This document shows positions 33,084 through 41,237 of a stretch of 64,000 bases of DNA, piece by piece. A program made the position numbers and the translations under genes. The DNA comes from Pseudomonadota bacterium (GTDB taxonomy: Bacteria > Pseudomonadota > Gammaproteobacteria > Steroidobacterales > Steroidobacteraceae). Numbering within the stretch: the first letter of the stretch is position 1; the number at the start of each line of letters is the position of its first letter. The DNA lies in assembly GCA_021838635.1 (NCBI GenBank), contig JAKCDC010000004.1, positions 1 to 64,000 of the forward strand. The letters are read 5' to 3'. The notes below the pieces were generated by a model. That model was not told where the DNA came from and did no database searches. It saw only the letters and a list, made by a program, of their open reading frames with translations.

Positions 33084-36000
33084 TCAGAGCAGGCGTCGAC
33101 CCGTGGCGCTTGCCGCCTGCAGTCGTTGCTCGCCCTGGCGCGCTTCATGTTCCAGGGTGTTGAATGCCGCGATCTGTGCCGGATCCGGCGCCCGATAGTC
33201 AAGACCGATGCTTGATTGCAAGTAGGCGAGGAAGCTGCGCAAGCGCATGTTGTGCATCACGTCCCCTTCGCTCGAGCGCACGTGCCGTTGCACCACGGCG
33301 TGCACCGCAGCATGCAGTGCCTGCATCGCCGGACCTGCGGCCGCGGCACTTAGTTTGTGCTCGGATACGGCTTTGGCCAGCTGCCGGCGCAGCAGGATCG
33401 CTGCGTTGATGTCCCGGTCGAGTACATCGACGCTGCGGTGCAGCGCAAGCTGCAGTGCCAGATGCTGCTTGAGAATTGCCGGCGTGGTGTGCAGGCGTGG
33501 ATCGAGCTTCACCGCGAACGATCGCCGGTATGCCTCGTTCCCGTATCGCAGGACCACGGTGTAGCGGCCGGGATTGACGAGCGGTCCGCGTGCACTTGCG
33601 GATAAGCCGTCGGTGACCTCCGGGGGCTCCCAGCCGATCACTTCCGTGGCATCCGCATAGCGCAGATTCCACTGGAAGCGGTTCAGTCCTGCGGTCACCG
33701 CAGTCATCTTCTCCAGGGCCCGATGCTTCACCTGTGAGGGCTGCAGGTTGTCGCGCACCGTGGCGGGCAGCTTGCGGCTGTGTGCGGGCTTCAGGTGCAG
33801 CGTGTAGCGCGCGATCTGCTGCCCCCGGGCACCGAGAAATGCCAGGCTCACCGGGGTCTGGCCGTGATAGCCGGCCGGGAGGTGGAAGAACACGGTTGCG
33901 CCGAACGGGGGGTTCGTGCCCACCGACTCGCGGTGTTCCGCGCCCGAGTCCTGTCCGTAGGCATGCGTCAGCCACGCGGTCTCGGGCGCGTACAGGTGCG
34001 TTGCGGTACCCGAGGGCTGCGCCGACTGCGTCATCTGCTCGAGCAGCGGCACGTCATCGAGAACCCAGAATGAGCGGCCGTGTGTCGCGGCGACAAGCTC
34101 GCCCTCGCGGCGGTTGAAGGCGAGATCTCGCACCTGCACGTGCGGCAGATTGACACCGAGCGCCGTCCAGTGCGCGCCGCCATCGAGGCTGGCATATACC
34201 GTGTTGCCGCTGCCTAAGACCAGGAGGCGGGCATCGGCGGGATCCTGCTTCACCACGAATACGTATTGATCGTTCGGCAGCCCCTGGGTGAGGGTCGTCC
34301 AGTGGCGCCCATAGTCGGTCGTTTTGAATACATAGGGATGATAATCATCCCACATGTAACGTGACGCGCTGAGATAGGCGGTCCCGGCCGCGACGTGCGA
34401 AGGCTCAATCGAGGTGATCTCGGCCCAATGGGTGAGCTGTGGCGGGGTGACCAGCTGCCAATGCTTGCCGCCGTCGACGGTGACATGCACCAGCCCGTCC
34501 TGCGAGCCTGCCCAGATCACGTGCGGGTTCAGCCGCGACACGGCCAGAGCCGAGATGTCCGGAAATACCTCGGCGCCGGTCTGATCAAGGTTGATCGGGC
34601 CGCCCGGCGGCCCCTCGGTGGCCGGATCGTTACGCGTCAGGTCCGGGCTGATGACCTTCCAGGTGCGTCCGTTGTCATGGCTGACCATGACGTACTGCGA
34701 GGCCAGAAACAGCTCGTGCGGATCGTCGGGGGAGAAGAAGATCGGATGGGTCCAGCCGAAGCGGTATTGCATCCGCGCGGCATCTCCGCCGTCCATATAG
34801 ATCGGCGAGGGACTCACTGACCGGCGCACCCCGGTCAGCCGGTTGTACCGTTGCATGATGGTGTAGTAATCGCTGCCGAAGGTGACGTAACGGCTGCCAG
34901 GCTTCGGCGCGACGAACGAGCTCTCCCCAAGTGCGACCGAGTGCCAGGCCGACACCGGGATTGCCCCGTCGATCGAGGCGCTGGGTCCCTCGAAGGAGCC
35001 TTCGTCCTGCTGCGCGCCGTACACATTGAACGGGAACGCATGATCGAGCGCAACGTGGTAGAACTGGCCCGTCGGCTGGTTGTGTTCGGTGCTCCAGGTC
35101 TTGCCGCCGTCGGTCGAGACCGTGGCGCCGCCGTCATTGCCGACCAGCAGGATCTTCGGGTGGTGCGGGTTGATCCAGACGATGTGATTGTCGCCGTGGC
35201 GCATATGCAGCAGCGAGAACGCCTTGCCGCCGTCGCGCGAGACCCAGACGCCGTCGACGTTCGGTGCATACACCGTGTTCGGATTGCTGGGGTCGGCGTA
35301 AATCGTCATGTAGTAGAAGGCTCTCTGGCGCAGACTCCAGCTGCGGTTGACGCGCTGCCAGGTCTTGCCGCCGTTGGCCGAGCGAAACACGCCGCCGTGC
35401 TTCGCCTGGATGATGGCGTAGACGATATTTGGATGACTGGCGGCGACTGACACGCCCATGCGTCCGAGCAGGCCGTGCGGCAGGCCCGGGTTGTGCGAGA
35501 GGTTCGTCCAGTGCGCGCCGCCGTCGGTGCTTTTGTACAAGCCGCTGCCCGGACCGCCGTCGATGAGTGTCCAGGGCGTGCGCTGCGCCTGCCACATCGT
35601 CGCATACAGCACGTTCGGGTCGCGCGGATCCATCACCAGATCGATCGCGCCGGTCTTGGGGTTGACGTAGAGCACCTTGTGCCAGGTCTTGCCGCCGTCG
35701 CTCGACTTGAAGATGCCGCGCTCGGCGTTGGGCTTGAAGACATGGCCCATGGAGGCAACGTACACGATGTCGGGATTGCGCGGATCGACCACGATGGCGC
35801 TGGTGGTGCGCGTGCCGGCAAGACCGGCGTACTTCCACGTCTTGCCGCCGTCGATCGACTTGAAGATGCCGTCGCCGGTGACCATGTCGTTGCGGATGTC
35901 CGCCTCGCCGGTGCCGACATAGATCACTTTTGGATTTGAAGTGGCCACGGCAACCGCGCCGACACTACCGCTTGCGGATGTCCACTTGCCGTCCGTGATG

Positions 36001-36269
36001 TTGTGCCACCGCACCCCGTAGTCGGTGCTCTTCCAGACACCACCGTCCACGGCGCCCATGTAGAACAGGTTGCGCTTGCCGGCAACGCCCGAGACCGCCA
36101 CGACGCGCCCGCCGATGTCAGGTCCAATGTTTCGCCAGGTGAGCTTGCCGTTGAGAAATTTCTGCAGCGCAGCGGCGTGCGCTGCGAGTGGCAGGCACAG
36201 CAATGCGGCGAGCGCGATGAACAGGGATTTGCGGCGGACGAGCCGCGGGTCGGCATCGGCGTGAAGCAT
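33084..36269 (-). CDS. Secreted BNR/VPS10-like beta-propeller protein
   Basis: 1061 aa. Signal peptide to about residue 33 (FIALAALLCLPLAAHAA). More than ten Asp-box/BNR repeats follow (KSTDYGVRW, KSIDGGKTW, KSSDGGKTW, KSTDGGAHW, RSANGGKTW, VSRDGGKAF, VSTDGGKTW, VSHDNGRTW, VTVDGGKHW, KTTDYGRHW, ASLDGGAHW), giving one or two sortilin/VPS10-type propellers over about residues 45-770. The C-terminal 290 residues are a beta-sandwich-like domain and a helical end seen in a widespread family of periplasmic glycosyl-hydrolase-like proteins of uncertain activity. A sialidase role is unlikely without the arginine triad. Good ribosome site (AGAGGTG). Confidence 0.85.
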   Translation of the reverse strand: MLHADADPRLVRRKSLFIALAALLCLPLAAHAAALQKFLNGKLTWRNIGPDIGGRVVAVSGVAGKRNLFYMGAVDGGVWKSTDYGVRWHNITDGKWTSASGSVGAVAVATSNPKVIYVGTGEADIRNDMVTGDGIFKSIDGGKTWKYAGLAGTRTTSAIVVDPRNPDIVYVASMGHVFKPNAERGIFKSSDGGKTWHKVLYVNPKTGAIDLVMDPRDPNVLYATMWQAQRTPWTLIDGGPGSGLYKSTDGGAHWTNLSHNPGLPHGLLGRMGVSVAASHPNIVYAIIQAKHGGVFRSANGGKTWQRVNRSWSLRQRAFYYMTIYADPSNPNTVYAPNVDGVWVSRDGGKAFSLLHMRHGDNHIVWINPHHPKILLVGNDGGATVSTDGGKTWSTEHNQPTGQFYHVALDHAFPFNVYGAQQDEGSFEGPSASIDGAIPVSAWHSVALGESSFVAPKPGSRYVTFGSDYYTIMQRYNRLTGVRRSVSPSPIYMDGGDAARMQYRFGWTHPIFFSPDDPHELFLASQYVMVSHDNGRTWKVISPDLTRNDPATEGPPGGPINLDQTGAEVFPDISALAVSRLNPHVIWAGSQDGLVHVTVDGGKHWQLVTPPQLTHWAEITSIEPSHVAAGTAYLSASRYMWDDYHPYVFKTTDYGRHWTTLTQGLPNDQYVFVVKQDPADARLLVLGSGNTVYASLDGGAHWTALGVNLPHVQVRDLAFNRREGELVAATHGRSFWVLDDVPLLEQMTQSAQPSGTATHLYAPETAWLTHAYGQDSGAEHRESVGTNPPFGATVFFHLPAGYHGQTPVSLAFLGARGQQIARYTLHLKPAHSRKLPATVRDNLQPSQVKHRALEKMTAVTAGLNRFQWNLRYADATEVIGWEPPEVTDGLSASARGPLVNPGRYTVVLRYGNEAYRRSFAVKLDPRLHTTPAILKQHLALQLALHRSVDVLDRDINAAILLRRQLAKAVSEHKLSAAAAGPAMQALHAAVHAVVQRHVRSSEGDVMHNMRLRSFLAYLQSSIGLDYRAPDPAQIAAFNTLEHEARQGEQRLQAASATGRRLL

Positions 36270-36478
36270 GCGCGATCACCTCTTGGGAGTGGGTGTACGG
36301 AATGCGGGCGAAGCGAATCGGGCCAGCTTAACGGACTGCCCAGGGACCCGCAACGAAGCGGCGGCCGGCGCCGTTCTCGGCGGTACCCGTCCTCCCGGCG
36401 GGACCGGGGGCGATACTGACCGGGTCCCAGGGTGCCCCTGTGTCGACCGCGAGGTCTGTGGTGAGCGCTCGGTACGGC

Positions 36479-37310
36479 ATGTTCTGCCTGGTGGCGTCAT
36501 GGGCCATGCTTGGTTTGCCCGCCGCAGCGGGGATGACACAGACCCCGATGCCCGCGCCGCTGCCATTCGCCGCGCTTGCGGGACCCGGGCCTACCGAGCA
36601 GATCGTTTCGTTGTGGCCGTGCGTATCGACGGTGAGGGGCCGTTCCATTTTCTCCTCGATACCGGCGCGGACAGTTCGATGGTCTCCCCGGTGCTGGTGC
36701 GCGAACTCGCGCTCGCGCCGCATCGTGATGGCAGCGAGCGGGCACAGGGCACGACCGGTATCCATAGGCTCCGGTGGGTGCTGATCCGCCGTCTGCGGGT
36801 CGGGACCATCGTCAAGCACGGTTTGCGCGTGCCGGTGAGCGACAGCCCCGTGATGATCGGTCTCGACGGGATTCTCGGCATGGCCGGATTCGGTCCGGTA
36901 CGCGTGGTGGTCGATTTCCATCGTCGCGAGGTGACTATCGAGCAATCAAGCCGCCGTATCCTCGGCAGCTTCCTGGAGATCCCCGCCCGGCGCACCACGG
37001 GCGGGTTGCTCGTGATCCCCGCGCGCGTGGCGGATGCGCCGGTCCAGGCGGTGCTCGATGCCGGCTCGGCGGTCACGTCTGGCAACTTCGCGTTGCGCAA
37101 GGCGCTGCTGCGCGCGTCGAAACGCGCCGCGCTCGCGACGGTCTACGGCGTGACCGAGCAAGTCGCCGGTGGCCCAGTAGCGCGTGCGCCGCCTGTCTAC
37201 CTCGGGCCGCCCGCGCGCTGATCCTCGACTATCCGCGAGCCCGGGTTTACCTGCTGACAAAGTCCTCGTCGTCGGTGCGCATCACGCACGAGTTCTTCCC
37301 GATTCCTTAA
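36479..37310 (+). pseudogene. Broken secreted retropepsin-like aspartic protease gene
   Basis: Three pieces of one protein are in different frames. A signal peptide (MFCLVASWAMLGLPAAAG) lies in the frame starting 36479. The protease domain follows in another frame: FVVAVRIDGEGPFHFLLDTGADSSMVSP with the catalytic DTGA, then a second repeat with LDAGSAVTSGN, where the usual DTG is DAG. The frame ends at 37221, while the expected last strand (LILDYPRARVYL) continues in a third frame. About 60 residues normally found between the repeat and that strand are missing. Two frameshifts plus a deletion make a decayed gene likely; sequencing error is the alternative for the first shift. Confidence 0.6.
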
Positions 37311-37468
37311 GATCCGCCAGGCGCCGGCGGTGTTCTGGTTCCGATACAGCCCACGCCGGGCCGCGCGCGCTGGCGGCGGCGCTGCGACGCGGTGGTTGTT
37401 GTGCGCCCGCCCGTGCCGCAGTATGCCGGGCACGCCCGAACCGACCGCTGTGGACCGAGGAGACGCCC

Positions 37469-37786
37469 GTGATCAAAGTCAGCGTGATGTATCCGAATCA
37501 GCCCGGTGCCCGCTTCGATCATGACTACTACCGCGAGCGCCACATGCCCCTGGTGCAGCGGCTGATGGGGTCACTGTGCCAGTACTACACGGTCGACAGA
37601 GGACTCTCTGGCGGCGGCGCCGACGCTCCGGCGGTCTATGTGGCGATGTGCCACATCTTCTGCGACTCGGTCGCGGCATTCGATGCCGGGTTCGGTCCGC
37701 ATGCCGAGGAGATCCTCGCGGATATCGCTAATTACACCGATCTTGCGCCGGTCATCCAGATCAGCGAGGTAGTGGTCGGTCACTGA
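37469..37786 (+). CDS. EthD-family protein
   Basis: 105 aa. Ferredoxin-like EthD domain: IKVSVMYPNQPGARFDHDYYRERHMPLVQRLMG, YVAMCHIFCDSVAAFDAGFGPHAEEILADIANYTDLAPVIQISEVV. The DHDYYxxxHMPL motif is the family hallmark. EthD was named for a gene needed in ether-fuel degradation; members are small dimeric proteins with unclear chemistry. The GTG at 37469 follows a good GAGGAG ribosome site; the ORF's earlier 95 residues are not related. It precedes the PrnB-like gene on the same strand with a 281-bp gap. Confidence 0.87.
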   Translation: MIKVSVMYPNQPGARFDHDYYRERHMPLVQRLMGSLCQYYTVDRGLSGGGADAPAVYVAMCHIFCDSVAAFDAGFGPHAEEILADIANYTDLAPVIQISEVVVGH

Positions 37787-38067
37787 GTGGCGCGGGGTGC
37801 CCCGCGGCACCGTTCGCCGGCCGGCACCGGCTCGCGCCGTGGCGCAAATCCCCGCCTCACCGAAGTGGGCGAACCGGTGGCGCTGCGGGTGACATCCTTA
37901 AAGAGCCGCCGCGCCGCGAACCACGGCCCGCAAGGGGGCCGCGTCTGGGCGGTAGAAAAGACCGCTGTTCTGTGCAGCCTGCTAAACACGTGCGGAATCG
38001 GAACAATGTTCCCTTCCGCTGGCGGCACACTATCCGCTCTGCAGTTGCGTCCCCGGGGTATGTGCCG

Positions 38068-39243
38068 ATGAGCATCAGGGCGGAAGCGTTCGAGCACTGG
38101 ATCCGCACGGCCTTCGTTGACCTGAATACCGAGCTCGAAGAGCGCTACTTTGCGCAGGCCGATCGCAGCCAGGTGGCCGACATCGGCGCCTCGCTCAAGA
38201 GTGCGTTGCGCGATGAGGGACTTGTGTTCGTCCGGGCGCTGCTTCAGGAGGGTAATACAGGCGAGGGCTTCGAGAGTGCCTTCGCAGTCCTGGGCAATGT
38301 CGGGATGTATCTGGCCGCACTGCGCCGCCACGAGTTGACCCACCCTGCACGCGAGGAGCGTTCCCCGTTTCCGGAGGCTTCGGCGCTGGCGTTGCACGTC
38401 GGGGCATCGCTCGGAATGGCCCCACGGTTCGCCACCAGTCACCTTGCGACCCGCAATCGCGCCCGCGCCGGGATACGCAAGAGCTTCACTCGACTGCCCG
38501 ATGAGTTCTTGTTCATTGACGAGAACACCCGCGGCATTCTCAGTCTGCAGCTCACCGCCACGGCGCTGACGAACATCACGCACCTCGGGATTTCCAGTCC
38601 GGTCACCGACGGGATGTTCGCCGCGGCGCATCGCAGTCTCGAGGAAGTGCTTCTCATCAACGAGCGCTTAATGGCGCAGCTCGACGTCGAGCGATTTTTT
38701 TACTCCGTGCGACCGTATTACAAACCCTATCGGGTCGGGCGCCAGGAGTATCGGGGCGCCAATGCCGGTGATTTCTCCGGTATCAACGAACTCGATCTGC
38801 TGCTCGGGGTGTGCCGCGCCAACGATCCGTATTACGCGCAGCTGCTGGTAGACAAGATGCTGTTCATGCCGCCGGCCGACCAGGCGCGCCTGCGCGAGTG
38901 CATGACGCACCAGAGCTTGCTTGATGAGTTGCTCGAACTGCTGCCCGGGCATCGGCACACGGACTGGTTCCAGCGTAACGCGCGTGCTTACCTCGGGCTG
39001 TGTGACCTGTTCGCTCGCTACGCCGTGCAGCATCACGACGGCCTGGTCAGGCGGTTCATCACGGAGCCGGCTGCGCGGCTCGCTGCGCAGGGACTCGAGG
39101 ACCTCACCGCCAGCGGTCCGCCGCTGCCGGTGCTGCTGCGCGCACTGGAGGTGCTGCGCGACCTGCGCTGCGCGGCCGATCGGAGCGATATCGCTACGCG
39201 CCATGGGGATCTTGAGCGGCTGCGCGCCGCAGTGGGTGCGTAA
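38068..39243 (+). CDS. PrnB-like protein (DUF1864; heme-dioxygenase superfamily)
   Basis: 391 aa, helical, soluble. It resembles PrnB, the enzyme that rearranges 7-chlorotryptophan to monodechloroaminopyrrolnitrin and which shares the heme-binding fold of indoleamine/tryptophan 2,3-dioxygenases. The clearest match is FFYSVRPYYKPYRVGRQEYRGANAG against the [21 protein letters not shown] segment I recall for PrnB. FTRLPDEFLFID matches its TGLPDE region. The C-terminal quarter is divergent and longer. Several His residues could be the axial heme ligand (for example in LLPGHRHTDWF), but I cannot say which. No halogenase or other pyrrolnitrin gene is present, so the product is probably something else. 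Start ATG chosen where homology begins. Confidence 0.65.
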   Translation: MSIRAEAFEHWIRTAFVDLNTELEERYFAQADRSQVADIGASLKSALRDEGLVFVRALLQEGNTGEGFESAFAVLGNVGMYLAALRRHELTHPAREERSPFPEASALALHVGASLGMAPRFATSHLATRNRARAGIRKSFTRLPDEFLFIDENTRGILSLQLTATALTNITHLGISSPVTDGMFAAAHRSLEEVLLINERLMAQLDVERFFYSVRPYYKPYRVGRQEYRGANAGDFSGINELDLLLGVCRANDPYYAQLLVDKMLFMPPADQARLRECMTHQSLLDELLELLPGHRHTDWFQRNARAYLGLCDLFARYAVQHHDGLVRRFITEPAARLAAQGLEDLTASGPPLPVLLRALEVLRDLRCAADRSDIATRHGDLERLRAAVGA

Positions 39244-39515
39244 GAGACCAAGAGCGGTTCAGACGAGGTCCGCGCTTCGGGGCGCATAACGACTGGCCCC
39301 GCGCCGGTGGTTCCCGCCGCTGGCGCGCAAGACCTGACCGCGCCGGTAGGGCGGCGGATCAGCGAGTCGATACGGCAGGGCGCGTACCTGCTGGCAAGTG
39401 TTGGCGGCCGGAGGAGGCGGCCCGTACAATCCTCAGTGCCGCGCCGTGCTCGTATGGCGGTGGCGTATGGTGTGGCGCCCATTTGAGGAGGCGGATCTCG
39501 ATATCCGGATATGAG

Positions 39516-39788
39516 ATGGTCACTGCGATAATACTGATGAACGTCGAGCCGTCGCGCACCGTTGAGGTGGCGCAGACGCTGAGCGAAATGACTGGAGTGT
39601 CCGAGGTTTACTCGGTGGCTGGGCATTTCGACCTGGTGGCGGTCGTTCGTGTCCGGGAGAACGAGATGCTGGCCGAACTTGTGGCACAGCGCATCCGCAC
39701 TGTCTCGGGCGTGACGCGTACCGAGACGCTCATCGCCTTCCGCGCCTTCTCCCGCCACGACCTCGAGAGCTTGTTCAGTCTCGATTGA
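39516..39788 (+). CDS. Stand-alone Lrp/AsnC ligand-binding (RAM) domain protein
   Basis: 90 aa. The entire protein is the C-terminal sensing domain of Lrp/AsnC regulators: MVTAIILMNVEPSRTVEVAQTLSEMTGVSEVYSVAGHFDLVAVVRVRENEMLAELVAQRIRTVSGVTRTETLIAF. There is no helix-turn-helix. Such single-domain proteins form oligomers that bind amino acids and may modulate full-length Lrp proteins. The ORF start (TTG 39483) adds 11 residues; the ATG gives the canonical length. It faces the GGDEF gene convergently. Confidence 0.85.
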   Translation: MVTAIILMNVEPSRTVEVAQTLSEMTGVSEVYSVAGHFDLVAVVRVRENEMLAELVAQRIRTVSGVTRTETLIAFRAFSRHDLESLFSLD

Positions 39789-39994
39789 ACAGGCCCGCGG
39801 GTCGGTTCTCGGGGGGCGCGCCCTTGGTGTTCGGTGCTGCCTGGCGGCTTGTCCTGTGCCTGTGCTTCTGCGCAGGACTTGGGTGTGCGGCGAATTGGCG
39901 CGCATCTGGCTGGCGCGTGTGCCCGATGTATTGGCTTATGGTAAGATCTGACGGCATTTGAGCCACTTCCCGCTACAGTCAGCCTCAAAGTCGC

Positions 39995-41089
39995 TCAGAG
40001 TGCGGTGGGATCCGCCGCGATGACTCGGTTGCGTCCGGAGTTCTTCGCCCGATACAGCGCGAAGTCGGCATCCTGGATGAGCAGTTCCGCAGTGCAACGC
40101 GGGTGAGATGCCGCACGGGTCGCAACACCGATGCTGATGGTGAGGTCGTGACGGCCCCAGCGTGCGGCCTGAACCTCAGCGCGCACACGCTCTGCGAGGG
40201 CGCGCGCGCCTACACCGTCCGTGGCGGGTAGGATGACCACGAACTCCTCGCCGCCGTAGCGGGCGACGATGTCCGACTCCCGAACCGCAGCCCGGATGAT
40301 CTGCGCCAGCTGACGCAGCGCATCATCGCCCACCTGGTGTCCGAAATTGTCGTTGAGCGATTTGAAGTGATCGGCATCGATGAGCAGCAGTGACAACCAT
40401 TCCTGTGCGCGCTGGCTGCGGGCGACCGCCTGGTTCAGCTGCTGGGTGAGTGCGAGACGATTGTAGAGGCCGGTGAGCGGATCGGTGATGGCTTGCGCGT
40501 GCAGTTGCATGTTCAGATGGCGCAACCGGCTCTGGTACTCCTCCAGCTCATGCTGATATGTCCGGGCGGATTCGAGAGCCTGCTGCAGCGCCCGGTGCAT
40601 CGAGCGCAATTTCAGCTGGACGGCTGCCTGGCGGGCGAGCGCCTGCAGCGCCGAGCGCTGACGCGGCTCCAGGCGCCGCGGCCGCTGATCCAGCACGCAC
40701 AGCGTACCGAGGGCATGGCCCTCCTCGGTGATGAGCGGGGCGCCGGCGTAGAAGCGGATCCGCGGCCCCTCGAGCACCAGGGGATTGTCGGCAAAACGCT
40801 CGTCCGCGGCGGTGTCCGGTACTTCCATGATCTGGTCCGGGACGAGAATGGCATGCGCGCAGAACGCCAGCTCGCGCGCCGTCTGCTCGAGCACCGTACC
40901 GAAGTGCGATTTGAACCACTGCCGATCCGTGTCGATCAGACTGACGAACGACAGTGGTGCATCGCACAGAGTCGCGGCGAGCAGCGTCAGGTCATCGAAC
41001 GCCTGCTCGGGGACGGAATCGAGAATCTCGAGGATGCGCAGCGACTTCAGGCGCTCGACCTCGTTGTCCGGGACCGCCGCGCCTTTCAT
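39995..41089 (-). CDS. GAF-GGDEF diguanylate cyclase
   Basis: 364 aa. An N-terminal GAF domain occupies about residues 20-165 (LRILEILDSVPEQAFDDLTLLAATLCDAPLSFVSLIDTDRQWFK, GTLCVLDQRPRRLEPRQ). A short coiled linker leads to the GGDEF domain (about 200-360) with active-site GGEEF and the inhibitory I-site RESD five residues before it. It should make cyclic di-GMP from two GTP, under a small-molecule or redox signal sensed by GAF. The ATG at 41089 overlaps the stop of an 8-codon leader ORF that has the strong ribosome site, so translation is probably coupled. Confidence 0.92.
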   Translation of the reverse strand: MKGAAVPDNEVERLKSLRILEILDSVPEQAFDDLTLLAATLCDAPLSFVSLIDTDRQWFKSHFGTVLEQTARELAFCAHAILVPDQIMEVPDTAADERFADNPLVLEGPRIRFYAGAPLITEEGHALGTLCVLDQRPRRLEPRQRSALQALARQAAVQLKLRSMHRALQQALESARTYQHELEEYQSRLRHLNMQLHAQAITDPLTGLYNRLALTQQLNQAVARSQRAQEWLSLLLIDADHFKSLNDNFGHQVGDDALRQLAQIIRAAVRESDIVARYGGEEFVVILPATDGVGARALAERVRAEVQAARWGRHDLTISIGVATRAASHPRCTAELLIQDADFALYRAKNSGRNRVIAADPTAL

Positions 41090-41112
41090 CTCGTCGTGAC
41101 CGGTTCGTGCAT
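41086..41112 (-). CDS. Eight-codon leader ORF coupled to the GGDEF gene
   Basis: MHEPVTTR, preceded by a near-ideal AGGAGGAG 7 nt upstream. Its TGA overlaps the diguanylate-cyclase ATG (ATGA), while that ATG has no ribosome site of its own beyond GACGAG. The layout suggests that ribosomes load on the leader and restart. A one-base frameshift near an originally longer start is the alternative. Confidence 0.5.
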   Translation of the reverse strand: MHEPVTTR

Positions 41113-41237
41113 GCGGACTCCTCCTGCCAGACACGCCTAGAATGCTAGCAAAGGCGTCTGCGACCAGGACAGTGTTGCCGGCCGCCGACGACTTGAGCGT
41201 TGGCTTGTGAGGTGGTGCGCGGCTCGCCCGCGCACGG

